From Caryophanon sp036309765 (GTDB lineage Bacteria > Bacillota > Bacilli > Bacillales_A > Planococcaceae): DNA of 16,397 bases. A program made the position numbers and the translations under genes. Location: NCBI GenBank assembly GCA_036309765.1, contig JAXJTE010000250.1, positions 1-16,397 on the forward strand. Reading direction: 5' to 3'. The notes below the pieces were generated by a model. It did not search any database and was not told the origin of the DNA. It saw nothing but the letters and a program-made list of their open reading frames with translations. Shown piece after piece: positions 1 to 7,336 of this stretch (the first letter of the stretch is position 1; the number at the start of each line of letters is the position of its first letter).

Positions 1-60
1 CCGTATTTGACCTCACTATCATCCCACACCTAAAGGAGTGGGCTTTCTTGTTCGGAGAGT
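1..60 (+). mobile_element. Right-end remnant of an IS200/IS605-family element (cut by window edge)
   Basis: A hairpin lies at 24-43: CCCACaCC (24-31) pairs with GGaGTGGG (36-43) around a TAAA loop, with one A-A mismatch, followed by a CTTTCTTG tract. Short imperfect hairpins of this kind mark the right ends of IS200/IS605 elements, which carry no terminal inverted repeats. The neighbouring minus-strand channel gene keeps its expected protein sequence down to base 62 and then turns into unrelated residues, so the element/host boundary lies near 58-62. Any tnpA or tnpB gene would be outside the window to the left. The exact end and the element name cannot be assigned here. An alternative is a plain transcription terminator, but the abrupt loss of homology in the channel gene favours an insertion. 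Confidence 0.55.
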
Positions 61-61
61 C

Positions 62-304
62 TGTAAACACTTTACCAAACGTCGTCACCGGCGCATAGCC
101 TAAATCAATCGACGTCGGAATTAAGCTCACCCACGAAAAATAAAACGCTTCGAAATACGACCATCCTTCAACGCCTGAATAAAATAGCGTGCCCGATAAA
201 TTAATGAGCAGCAGCGTCGTCACAAGCGATAAAAACACTTTTTCCTTCCATAGTACGACAATCGCGCCGAGTAAACGCTTCGCTGTTAAAAAAAATGAAA
301 TCAT
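62..304 (-). pseudogene. Two-TM potassium-channel-like protein, truncated by an insertion at its 3' end
   Basis: Translation starts at the ATG at 304-302, 3 bases downstream of a strong ribosome site (AAAGGGGGAAG, 308-318). The first 81 codons read as a small pore-domain channel. Residues about 22-42 form one membrane helix (FLSLVTTLLLINLSGTL). A pore helix and filter-like loop follow at about 48-81, ending in TTFGKVFT, the signature that usually follows the filter in two-pore-domain/Ion_trans_2 proteins. The canonical T-x-G-Y-G filter is replaced by PTSIDLGY. After residue 81 the frame runs on without a stop to the window edge but encodes unrelated residues (DSPNKKAHSFRCG...) derived from the IS end. 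The second helix is therefore lost and the gene is probably non-functional. It follows the MFS gene after a terminator. No clear promoter of its own is seen. Confidence 0.6.
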
Positions 305-325
305 ATGCTTCCCCCTTTGTTATAT

Positions 326-361
326 GAAAAAAGCTTGAAGCGAATACTCAACTTCAAGCTC
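326..361 (-). terminator. Rho-independent terminator of the MFS gene
   Basis: AGCTTGAAG (332-340) and CTTCAAGCT (352-360) form a perfect 9-bp stem with an 11-base loop. On the minus strand the stem is followed by a run of T (complement of 326-331). It sits 9 bases past the MFS stop codon. Confidence 0.85.
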
Positions 362-369
362 GGTTATGT

Positions 370-1551
370 TTAGGCAGTACGGTTTGCCGTTTTGCCATGC
401 ACGACGTAATACGCGCCAACGAGGCAAAACACAACTACTGCAAGCATACCATACATCGCGCTATAGCTCATCTTTTGAATGATGTAGCCAAGCACGAACG
501 GTCCGATGCCGACACCGAAATCAAGCCCAATAAAATACGTCGCAATCGATAAGCCCATTTTGTTTGGCGGCGACACTTTCGCAACGATTGCTTGTGCTGC
601 CGACATATATGTACCGAAGCCAAACGCCATAATTGCAGCCGCCGCAAGCAACATCCAGCTCGCCGTCGTCACACTAAGCAGCAGTAGTGCGACCGCAAAC
701 AATACAATTGAAGGATATATAATGAAATTGTCTCCTTTTGCATCGAGCAGCTTACCACCGATTGGGCGCGATACGAATAAAAAGATCGCATACACTAAGA
801 AGAAATAACCTGCTGCCGTTACTAAGTCGAGCTCGGTTGCGTACAAGTTAATAAACGATACGATGCTAGAATACGCTACCCCCATGACCATCGTGACGAG
901 CGCAATTGGAAACGCCTCTTTTTGCACTAAATTAGACGGCTTGAAGCCAATTTGAATAGCGGCACGTTCTTCTTTTGTAAGCGAGGCCTCTTGAATGCGA
1001 ATGCCAAACAATAAAACGAGCGATAATACAGAGCAAACCGTCGTCGCAATTAACACCCATTCAAAGCTGTAATTCGTCATTAAAAAGATACCTAAAAACG
1101 GACCGATTGCTGTTGATGCGGTCGTGCTAAGTGAGAAATAGCCTGTTCCTTCGCCGCGACGTGCAGGTGGAATAGCCGACATAACCGCGGTCATCATCGC
1201 CGTGTTAAAGAAGCCAAACGCTAGCCCGTGAATAAAGCGTACAATAAATAATAGGGCGATTGTGTCGACAAAAAAGTATGCCACTGTGCCAAGTAGGAAT
1301 ATCGCAGCACTGACATACATCATGTTTTTGCGCCCCACTTTTTCAAGCGATTGCCCTGCGATGAAGCGAGCCATTAGCGCACCGATGACGAAAATACTCG
1401 ATGCTAATCCTGCTGTACTTTCAGACGCTAAAAACGCCTCGATTGCGTACACAGCCATCGTCGTCAGCAACGTGTAAAACGTTAGCGCATTAAACAAGCT
1501 CGCAAAAAAGTACAGTATAAAATCTTTCGTCCATAATTTTGGTTGATCCAT
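370..1551 (-). CDS. MFS transporter, probable drug/metabolite exporter
   Basis: A 393-residue, strongly hydrophobic protein with the length and roughly 12-helix pattern of the major facilitator superfamily. The loop between helices 2 and 3 holds the MFS motif A variant (about residues 62-76, RFIAGQSLEKVGRKN). A motif-C-like GPFLG follows ARRGEGTGYFSLSTTAS at about 130-155. The N-terminal LWTKDFI is common in the Bacillales YwoG/YfkF-type drug:H+ antiporter group. The start ATG (1551) is preceded by a modest AAGAAGATGA ribosome site. The gene lies just downstream of a TetR-family gene but is separated from it by a terminator, and a palindrome sits 20-38 bases before the ATG. This suggests an independently controlled exporter repressed by the adjacent TetR protein. 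The substrate cannot be told from sequence. Superfamily assignment is firm; exporter role and regulation are inference. Confidence 0.9.
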   Translation of the reverse strand: MDQPKLWTKDFILYFFASLFNALTFYTLLTTMAVYAIEAFLASESTAGLASSIFVIGALMARFIAGQSLEKVGRKNMMYVSAAIFLLGTVAYFFVDTIALLFIVRFIHGLAFGFFNTAMMTAVMSAIPPARRGEGTGYFSLSTTASTAIGPFLGIFLMTNYSFEWVLIATTVCSVLSLVLLFGIRIQEASLTKEERAAIQIGFKPSNLVQKEAFPIALVTMVMGVAYSSIVSFINLYATELDLVTAAGYFFLVYAIFLFVSRPIGGKLLDAKGDNFIIYPSIVLFAVALLLLSVTTASWMLLAAAAIMAFGFGTYMSAAQAIVAKVSPPNKMGLSIATYFIGLDFGVGIGPFVLGYIIQKMSYSAMYGMLAVVVFCLVGAYYVVHGKTANRTA

Positions 1552-1570
1552 TCAGTCATCTTCTTTCATG

Positions 1571-1589
1571 TAGTTTTGAAACCAAACTA
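1571..1589. promoter_or_regulatory. Candidate TetR operator upstream of the MFS gene
   Basis: The 19-bp sequence TAGTTTTGAAACCAAACTA is an inverted repeat with 8 of 9 half-site positions matched except one (TAGTTTtG / CcAAACTA), centred on 1580. It lies between the tetR terminator and the MFS start, 20 bases before the ATG, where bound repressor would block RNA polymerase. A clear -35/-10 pair could not be placed around it, so the promoter itself is not annotated. Confidence 0.55.
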
Positions 1590-1597
1590 TTCGTTCG

Positions 1598-1630
1598 TAA
1601 AAAGAAAGAGGGAGCTACAAAAGCCCCCTC
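1598..1630 (-). terminator. Rho-independent terminator of tetR
   Basis: On the minus strand GAGGGGGCT (1630-1622) pairs with AGCTCCCTC (1616-1608), a 9-bp stem including one G-U pair, followed by TTTCTTTTT. It overlaps the TGA stop codon of the regulator gene (1629-1631), so tetR and MFS are mostly separate transcripts. Confidence 0.85.
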
Positions 1631-2198
1631 ATCCTAATTTAACACCTTCTAACCAAATTTTAAACAAAATATTTGTCCATTCGTCGTTTGTCACGCCCAT
1701 CGTATTCGGTACGTCTACGAATGTGAAAAACACCGTTAAAATGGCCATGACCGGTATGTCTTGACGCAGTTTTTGTTCCTGTTGCGCGCGCGTCATAATG
1801 CGAAATAACTGCTGGCGTAACACATTATGCCCTTCTTTTACATACGCAATGTCCGCCTGTGTGTTTGCCGATTGCTCGCCCTTTACTTTCGAGATGACCG
1901 ACAAAATTTGATGCAACTTTGACTCGTCGATGTACGCACGAAGCGTCGCATGCAGCGCCTCCATCACATCGGTTTCGTCAATGACTTCAATTTTTTTCAG
2001 TATGCGCTGCATCGCTCGTCGCACACATGCGGCGATGAGTTCCTCTTTGTTCGCATAATATTGATAAATGGTGCTACGTGCGCCGTTTACGTGCTCGGAC
2101 AATAGCTTTAAATGAAATCCTTCGTAGCCATGTGTAATGAGCAGCTTTTCGGTCGCATCGAGCAGCTCTGTTTCTGTATATACGGCTTTACGCCCCAT
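1629..2198 (-). CDS. TetR/AcrR-family transcriptional regulator
   Basis: A 189-residue protein of normal TetR length. The N-terminal DNA-binding domain is clear: a helix at about 8-23 (TETELLDATEKLL), a helix-turn-helix at about 29-48 (LKLLSEHVNGARSTIYQYY), then the typical NKEELIAACVRRA start of helix 4. The C-terminal ligand-binding and dimerisation half is divergent, as usual, so the inducer is unknown. The start ATG (2198) has only a weak ribosome site, and the gap to the upstream cvfC gene is 31 bases with no promoter I can place, so co-transcription with yfmR-cvfC is likely. The next gene downstream is an MFS exporter preceded by a palindrome, suggesting this protein represses that exporter. 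Family assignment is firm; target is inferred from position. Confidence 0.9.
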   Translation of the reverse strand: MGRKAVYTETELLDATEKLLITHGYEGFHLKLLSEHVNGARSTIYQYYANKEELIAACVRRAMQRILKKIEVIDETDVMEALHATLRAYIDESKLHQILSVISKVKGEQSANTQADIAYVKEGHNVLRQQLFRIMTRAQQEQKLRQDIPVMAILTVFFTFVDVPNTMGVTNDEWTNILFKIWLEGVKLG

Positions 2199-2229
2199 GT
2201 CTTTTTCACACCGTCACTTTTCTTATAAA

Positions 2230-3354
2230 TTATTTCGAACGTGCCTCGGTCATTTGCTTCCAAACCGAGCCTTGTGCTTCCTCACCTTGCTCAATGCGGG
2301 CAATTGCCATGTTCACTTGTAGCTTCACTTCAAATTCCCCGTCGTCTGCTGCGTCACGCAACGCCGGTAACGCCGCTTCTGTGCCTGACTCAAATAAATA
2401 CATCGCCGCACGCCAACGCACCAGCTTATTTTTATCGCCTAGTGCCTCAATCATCGCCGCCTCAAAGCCGCTAAAGCCTAAGTCGCTCATGCAGTCGCCT
2501 GCTGTACGACGCACCGCTGCGCTTTTATCTTGTAAGCCTTTGACTAAGTATGGAATGACCGCCTCGTCCTCAATCATGCCTAAATACACAACCGCTAAAC
2601 GACGAATCGACGTTTGCTCATCTTGTAGCGCAACGGCCAGCACCGGTAAATCGTCAATTGTCGCTTCTACCATTTGGTCAAGCAACTGGAAACGTTCCTG
2701 CCATGGATCAACTTGAAATGCTTCAAGCGTGACTTGTTGACGTGTATGTTCAATCGCTTCTTTTTCAGTCGTCGCGTCCGTTACAAGCTCATCTAAGCGC
2801 ATTTGTGGGTACGTCGCAATGATTTCGTCGGCAATTTGCGTGGCAACGTCCTCTTTGTCACCGTAACGCACGCCGTAGTCCACCCATTTACGTAAGAAGA
2901 TGTAGTTATCATCCTCTTCTTTTGCAATCGCTGCATTAAAGCTTGCAATAAACGGTGCCGGTAATGCGATGCGGTGCTCACTTGCTGAATCAAACACCTT
3001 CACCTGTAGCGGAATACCTTTAAACATTTGCACATGGACGTATACTTCACCGTATGAATCAGTCGGTGCGTTTGCCGCTGCCTCCACTGCTGCTGCGTCC
3101 TCACCTAACGCGACACGCACTTGCGCTAAAATGCCTTCCCAATCGAATTTTGCGATGCGCTCAACCGCTAAAAAGTCCGCGACGTGGTATACCCCTTTTA
3201 CGCCGTCAACTTGTAAAATGCGCTGAATTTGTTCAGGTGCGCCTTCTGCATTTTTCATCGTGTAGTTATGTGCCGTGCCAAACGCTAGCTCCTGGTCAAT
3301 GACAACCTTCATCGTGTTTGGGCTTGGTGTTGGTTCAATTGTTAAAATGTTCAT
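2230..3354 (-). CDS. cvfC: CvfC/YpgR-like protein: Nfu N-terminal domain plus HEAT repeats
   Basis: 374 residues when started at the ATG at 3354, the same length as I recall for staphylococcal conserved virulence factor C. This start is chosen because AGGAGGA (3367-3361) lies 6 bases upstream and the protein then opens with MNILTIEPTPSPNTMKVV, the normal beginning of the Nfu_N domain (about 1-85). The open frame extends upstream to 3399, but those codons overlap the ABC-F gene and have no ribosome site. The CxxC iron-sulfur half of real Nfu proteins is absent; the only cysteine is C288. A middle domain (about 100-215) is followed by HEAT-type helical repeats at about 225-355 (SIRRLAVVYLG, AVRRTAGDCMS, LVRWRAAMYL). 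The molecular role is not established; S. aureus cvfC was found as a gene affecting virulence. It follows the ABC-F gene with its ribosome site overlapping that stop codon, so translation is probably coupled. Confidence 0.85.
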   Translation of the reverse strand: MNILTIEPTPSPNTMKVVIDQELAFGTAHNYTMKNAEGAPEQIQRILQVDGVKGVYHVADFLAVERIAKFDWEGILAQVRVALGEDAAAVEAAANAPTDSYGEVYVHVQMFKGIPLQVKVFDSASEHRIALPAPFIASFNAAIAKEEDDNYIFLRKWVDYGVRYGDKEDVATQIADEIIATYPQMRLDELVTDATTEKEAIEHTRQQVTLEAFQVDPWQERFQLLDQMVEATIDDLPVLAVALQDEQTSIRRLAVVYLGMIEDEAVIPYLVKGLQDKSAAVRRTAGDCMSDLGFSGFEAAMIEALGDKNKLVRWRAAMYLFESGTEAALPALRDAADDGEFEVKLQVNMAIARIEQGEEAQGSVWKQMTEARSK

Positions 3355-3365
3355 GTTTGTTCCTC

Positions 3366-5246
3366 CTAGCTGTTCACAATTTCGTCTAAATAGCTCCAAC
3401 GTTCAATGTAATGCTCGTACTGGGCGTTTAACTCATCTAGCTTCGTCGTCAGCTCCTGTAAGCGCGTGAAGTCAGAGCCACATGTTGCAATGCCCGCTTC
3501 CGTCTCCTCAATTTGCTGCTCTGTACGCTCGATGTCGCTACTAATTGTTTCCCATTCTTTTTGCTCTTTGAAACTTAAACGCTTTTTCTCTGACTTTGGC
3601 TTTTCGCGCTTCACTGGCTCTGGCTTCACTTCTTTCGGTGCTTGCTCGCTCTTTTTCTTCTCTAAATAGTCCGAGTACACGTCAAGCGTTTCGTCCACGC
3701 CGCCTTGCCCATCTAAAATCCATAGCTTTTTCGCAATGCGGTCTAAGAAGAAGCGGTCATGTGAAATCGTTAAAATCACACCTGGGAAACTCTCAATAAA
3801 GTCCTCTAGCACACCGAGCGTTTCAATATCTAAATCGTTCGTCGGCTCGTCTAACAGTAAAACGTTTGGCTGCTCCATTAATAAACGTAGCAGGTGAAGA
3901 CGCTTGCGCTCGCCACCTGATAATTTACTAATTGGCGTACCGTGCGCGTGCAGTGGGAATAAAAAGCGCTCAAGCATTTGTGCCGCACTGAAGCGCTCGC
4001 CTGTTGCGTCGGTAATATCGTTTGATGCTTCGCGAATGTATTCAATCATACGCGCATTTTCGTTCATCGGTGGGAGCTGCTGCTTAAAGTGAGCAAGCTT
4101 CACCGTCGTCCCTACAATGACCTCGCCCGCGTCTGGTGTTAATTCACCTGCAAGCATGTTTAGTAGCGTCGATTTGCCGTAGCCATTTGCGCCGATAATA
4201 CCGATGCGGTCACCTTGCTGAAGTAAAAAGCTAAAGTTTTCAACGATGTTACGGTCACCAAAGCGCTTTGAAATGCCGTCTGACTCAATGACTTTGCGCC
4301 CTAACCGCGTCGTCGCTAAGTTCATTTCTAGCGACTCTTCTTTTCCACCGCGCTCCACTTGGCTATCAAGCTCATCAAAGCGCTGAATACGTGCCTTTTG
4401 CTTCGTCGTACGAGCTTTAGCACCGCGGCGAATCCATTTAAGCTCTGCACGGTAACGGTTGCGCATTTTCGCTTGCGTTGCGGCGTTCATTTCCTCACGA
4501 ATAGCACGCGCCTCTAAATAGTCACCATAATTCCCCGTGTGACGGTATAGTGTTTGATCGGCAAGCTCATAAATATGCGTCGCCAGCTCATCTAAAAAGT
4601 AACGATCATGGGTAATGAAAATGACCGCGCCTTTTAAACGCATGACCATTTCTTGTAGCCACTGCGTCGATTCCACATCTAAATGGTTCGTCGGCTCGTC
4701 TAATAAATAAAGGTCAGCTGGCTCGATTAACGTTTTTGCGAGTGCGACACGTTTTTGCTGACCACCAGACATCGTTGTGACGATCTTTTCATAGTCGGTA
4801 ACGCCAAGCTTCGTTAACGCCGTTTTGGCTAACGCGTTAATATCCCACGCTTCCTGCTCATCCATTTGTTGCTGCACGCGAAAAAGCGCTTGTTGTGTCG
4901 CTTCGTTTTCTGGGTCGTCCATCATGTTTTGCAGCGCTATTTCGTAGTCGCGGTTTAATTTAAGCAGCGGCGAGTTGCCTGAGAACACCGCTTGTAGCAC
5001 CGTCTCACCTTGTGGAAAAATCGGGTCTTGCGGCAAGTAAGCAACGCTATATTTGTTTGGGCGCTCGTAGTCGTACACGTCCGCCTCTAGTTGGTCGGCT
5101 AAAATCGAAAGCAGCGTCGATTTCCCCGTGCCGTTAATGCCGATTAACCCCGCACGCTCCCCTTCGTAAATGGTAAATTGTAAATGCTGAAATAACGTTT
5201 TATCTCCAACTGTTTTCGTTACATCATTGACGATTAAATGACTCAT
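3366..5246 (-). CDS. yfmR: ABC-F family ATPase, YfmR/Uup type (ribosome-associated)
   Basis: A 626-residue soluble protein with two ABC ATPase domains and no membrane segment. Domain 1 has Walker A GINGTGKST (36-44), signature MSGGQ (159-163) and Walker B LLDEPTNHLD (181-190). An Arg/Lys-rich interdomain linker lies at about 245-300 (RRGAKARTTKQKARIQR). Domain 2 has GANGYGKST (352-360), LSGGE (442-446) and LLLDEPTNDLD (463-473). A charged, coiled-coil C-terminal domain lies at about 531-626. Length and layout match B. subtilis YfmR/E. coli Uup. ABC-F proteins bind the ribosomal E site, and YfmR has been linked to relief of stalling at polyproline stretches together with EF-P. The start is set at 5246 rather than the in-frame ATG at 5252, because AAGGA ends 5 bases before 5246 and overlaps the upstream ATG. 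The 150-base leader shows no convincing promoter. An antibiotic-resistance ABC-F role is less likely, given the YfmR-like linker and tail. Confidence 0.88.
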   Translation of the reverse strand: MSHLIVNDVTKTVGDKTLFQHLQFTIYEGERAGLIGINGTGKSTLLSILADQLEADVYDYERPNKYSVAYLPQDPIFPQGETVLQAVFSGNSPLLKLNRDYEIALQNMMDDPENEATQQALFRVQQQMDEQEAWDINALAKTALTKLGVTDYEKIVTTMSGGQQKRVALAKTLIEPADLYLLDEPTNHLDVESTQWLQEMVMRLKGAVIFITHDRYFLDELATHIYELADQTLYRHTGNYGDYLEARAIREEMNAATQAKMRNRYRAELKWIRRGAKARTTKQKARIQRFDELDSQVERGGKEESLEMNLATTRLGRKVIESDGISKRFGDRNIVENFSFLLQQGDRIGIIGANGYGKSTLLNMLAGELTPDAGEVIVGTTVKLAHFKQQLPPMNENARMIEYIREASNDITDATGERFSAAQMLERFLFPLHAHGTPISKLSGGERKRLHLLRLLMEQPNVLLLDEPTNDLDIETLGVLEDFIESFPGVILTISHDRFFLDRIAKKLWILDGQGGVDETLDVYSDYLEKKKSEQAPKEVKPEPVKREKPKSEKKRLSFKEQKEWETISSDIERTEQQIEETEAGIATCGSDFTRLQELTTKLDELNAQYEHYIERWSYLDEIVNS

Positions 5247-5405
5247 GTGCATCCTTCTCTTTCTTTCGCAAATACATATTGCGATTAATCTGTTTAATGT
5301 GAAACCGTTATGTACTTTTTGGCTATGGATGTGGCGCTATTTGTACGTGGTTCTCGCTTCATTTTCATAGTGTATCATGAATAACGCGCTTTTACTTTTA
5401 CGATA

Positions 5406-5447
5406 ACAAAAAACGTCATGAAACAAAATGACCTTTGCTTCATGACG
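5406..5447 (-). terminator. Rho-independent terminator of the nitroreductase gene
   Basis: CGTCATGAA (5414-5422) and TTCATGACG (5439-5447) form a perfect 9-bp stem. On the minus strand it is followed by TTTTTTG (complement of 5407-5413). It starts 6 bases after the stop codon of the gene ending at 5454. Confidence 0.9.
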
Positions 5448-5453
5448 CACCTA

Positions 5454-6203
5454 TTATTTTAGTAGCTTTTGTTGCTTCAGTGCTTCCGTTGCATTCGCAT
5501 AGCCATTCCCGCGATAAAGTGGCTCACTATAAAAGCCTGCCACACCACTCGTCCAGTTCGTGCTGCTTTCACCGTTCGTACGCTCTTGCATGTACGCCGA
5601 AAATTGCTCGTTATATGCCTGTAAATGCGGCACAACGTTATGGTCATATGCGTTGTCAAAAATTTGTGCTTCCTGCGGTAAACGTGGCTTTAACGCTGGT
5701 GCTTCGTCTGGATAGCCGATGCATAAGCCGCTTACCGGATAAACGTATGGCGGTAAATCGAGCAGCTCAATGACTTCCTTCGGTGATTTGCGCACGCCAC
5801 CGATTGCGACCGTCCCAAGCCCGAAGCTTTCTGCTGCAACAACCGCTGTGCCAAGTGCGATGCCGACGTCCGTTGCTCCAACAAGTAGTAAATCGATATT
5901 GCCCTCAACCGCAAATTCCGTCCCTTCTAGCTTTGCCGCTTCGCATGCGCGGTAAAAGTCTAAGCAAAAGACAAAAAACTCTGGTGCTTGTGCGACATAT
6001 GCTTGATTACCGGCAAGCGCCGTTAATTTTTCACGTTTTTCTTTGTCCGTTACGCGAATGATCGTCATTTGCTGTCCGTTAATCCATGACGGTGCTTGCT
6101 GAACGGCTGATGTAATTGCTTCTAAAATAGACGGTGCAATCGCCTCGTCTTTGTAGCGGCGAATGGATGTGTGCTGCTGTAATTGTGTAATCGTTGTGTT
6201 CAT
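5454..6203 (-). CDS. nfrA: NfrA-type FMN-dependent NAD(P)H oxidoreductase (nitroreductase family)
   Basis: 249 residues, the same size as B. subtilis NfrA1/NfrA2. Expected FMN-binding elements are present: HTSIRRYKDE (11-20), APSWINGQQ (37-45), AAESFGLGTVAIGGVRKSP (123-141) and LCIGYPDE (160-167). The C-terminal QERTNGESSTNW at about 206-217 is typical of the Bacillus NfrA/FRP subgroup. Such enzymes reduce flavins, nitroaromatics and quinones with NAD(P)H in the cytoplasm; the natural substrate is uncertain. The start ATG (6203) has an AAGGGG ribosome site 8 bases upstream. A TATAGT -10 box (6231-6226) lies in a short gap but its -35 is weak and overlaps the upstream gene's terminator. It is probably monocistronic, since a strong terminator lies on each side. 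Confidence 0.9.
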   Translation of the reverse strand: MNTTITQLQQHTSIRRYKDEAIAPSILEAITSAVQQAPSWINGQQMTIIRVTDKEKREKLTALAGNQAYVAQAPEFFVFCLDFYRACEAAKLEGTEFAVEGNIDLLLVGATDVGIALGTAVVAAESFGLGTVAIGGVRKSPKEVIELLDLPPYVYPVSGLCIGYPDEAPALKPRLPQEAQIFDNAYDHNVVPHLQAYNEQFSAYMQERTNGESSTNWTSGVAGFYSEPLYRGNGYANATEALKQQKLLK

Positions 6204-6233
6204 ATGAAAACCCCTTTTTCTCTTTACTATACC

Positions 6234-6270
6234 AAAAATAAAAAAGAGTAGAAACTGTTGCCTCTACTCT
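6234..6270 (-). terminator. Rho-independent terminator of the hypothetical gene at 6264-7193
   Basis: AGAGTAGA (6245-6252) and TCTACTCT (6263-6270) form an 8-bp stem with a 10-base loop. On the minus strand it is followed by TTTTTTATTTTT. The TAG stop codon (6266-6264) lies inside the stem. Confidence 0.85.
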
Positions 6271-7193
6271 CCGTCGTCACTACTATCATCGCCGTCACTT
6301 CGATCATTACAGGCGTTCGTAAAGTCATACAAAATATCGTTGCTCACATCGCCGCCGTAAAGCGTTTCAGTATGATCTAAAACCGTTGCGCTAAACAGCT
6401 GTAACGCAAGCAATGTCACATCTGTTTGCGCTGAAAAGTTGACCGGCAATCGGCGCAGCTGCTGCTCAAGCTGTTCGTAATGCTCCATCGCCGCCCGCGC
6501 ATCGTACTTCGTTGCGATAATCCACATATAGCTTTCGTAAATCGGGCGTAGTACTGTTGATTTTTGTAACTGTACTTTCAATGATTCTACGTTCGCTGCT
6601 GTTTGTGTTATGTCCGACGACAAAACGTATGCCATCACAGCGGTTATGTGCGCATTGGCCGGTGAAAACTGTCGCTCCATTAAAAACGTTTGCGTCGCGA
6701 GTATGTGCTGCTCTATATCGTGTAGCGGCTGTGGTACTTTGGCAAGCGCGGCTGCTTGATAGACGCACGGCTTCGCGTTATATGGTGTCAGCTGATGTAA
6801 AAAATGCAATACATTACGCAAGCGCTCCTCGTTGACGTATGGCTCACGCTCGTAATGAATCGCTGCTTGATATAACGACGCGTTATGTGCAAGCGGAAAA
6901 TCACGCAGCTGTCGCACTTTCGTAAACACGTGATCGATGAGCTGTGTAATCGATGGCTCGACGTGGGCGCGTGCAATTAACGCATGGCAAATCGCATGGT
7001 CGTAGCGTGCCTTTGATAAAATATGGGTATATCGTTTAATTTGTCGTTTCGTTTCATCGTAAATTTGTGGCTCAAACATGCGTTTTTGAACGGTTAGGCG
7101 CATCGCCAAATCGACAACGTGCGCGTGCATATGCCATTTCGTGTATTCATTAATCGTCCGCACATTGTCATAAAATAGTGCAACGGTCGTCAT
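6264..7193 (-). CDS. Hypothetical protein with acidic C-terminal tail (possibly DUF4003-like)
   Basis: I do not recognise this gene with confidence. It encodes 309 residues from the ATG at 7193, which has a strong GGAGG ribosome site 8 bases upstream. The frame is open further upstream to 7439, but that part crosses the fhs terminator and the end of fhs and has no ribosome site. The product is mostly alpha-helical and soluble, with no signal peptide or membrane helix. The first 100 residues are rich in His, Arg and Tyr. The last 13 residues are very acidic (DRSDGDDSSDDGE). The helical spacing and segments such as FSPANAHITAVMAYVLSS recall the Firmicutes DUF4003 family (usually about 320 residues), but this is a weak impression. 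It sits between fhs and the nitroreductase gene with its own terminator, and no partner gene is implied. Confidence 0.75.
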   Translation of the reverse strand: MTTVALFYDNVRTINEYTKWHMHAHVVDLAMRLTVQKRMFEPQIYDETKRQIKRYTHILSKARYDHAICHALIARAHVEPSITQLIDHVFTKVRQLRDFPLAHNASLYQAAIHYEREPYVNEERLRNVLHFLHQLTPYNAKPCVYQAAALAKVPQPLHDIEQHILATQTFLMERQFSPANAHITAVMAYVLSSDITQTAANVESLKVQLQKSTVLRPIYESYMWIIATKYDARAAMEHYEQLEQQLRRLPVNFSAQTDVTLLALQLFSATVLDHTETLYGGDVSNDILYDFTNACNDRSDGDDSSDDGE

Positions 7194-7285
7194 GTGAACG
7201 CCTCCTTCTATACACGTTATACGTCCATCAAGACATAAAGTTTCATTATTTTCAGAAAAATCATTGACAAAACGATATGGACGAC

Positions 7286-7327
7286 AAATAAAAAAAGCCA
7301 TTTGACACATTGCTGCATCAAATGACT
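7286..7327 (-). terminator. Rho-independent terminator of fhs
   Basis: AGCCATTTGA (7296-7305) and TCAAATGACT (7318-7327) form a 10-bp stem including one G-U pair, with a 12-base loop. On the minus strand it is followed by TTTTTTTATTTG. It lies 9 bases past the fhs stop codon. Confidence 0.9.
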
Positions 7328-7336
7328 TGTCATTTA

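Noticed and set aside
3355..3399. N-terminal extension of the CvfC protein (MELFRRNCEQLGGTN)
   Set aside because: It is encoded within the ABC-F gene and lacks a ribosome site, while the inner ATG has AGGAGGA and the conserved family start.
3366..5246. Antibiotic-resistance ABC-F protein (Vga/Lsa/OptrA type)
   Set aside because: The short linker, the charged coiled-coil C-terminal domain and the overall sequence order fit the housekeeping YfmR/Uup group better.
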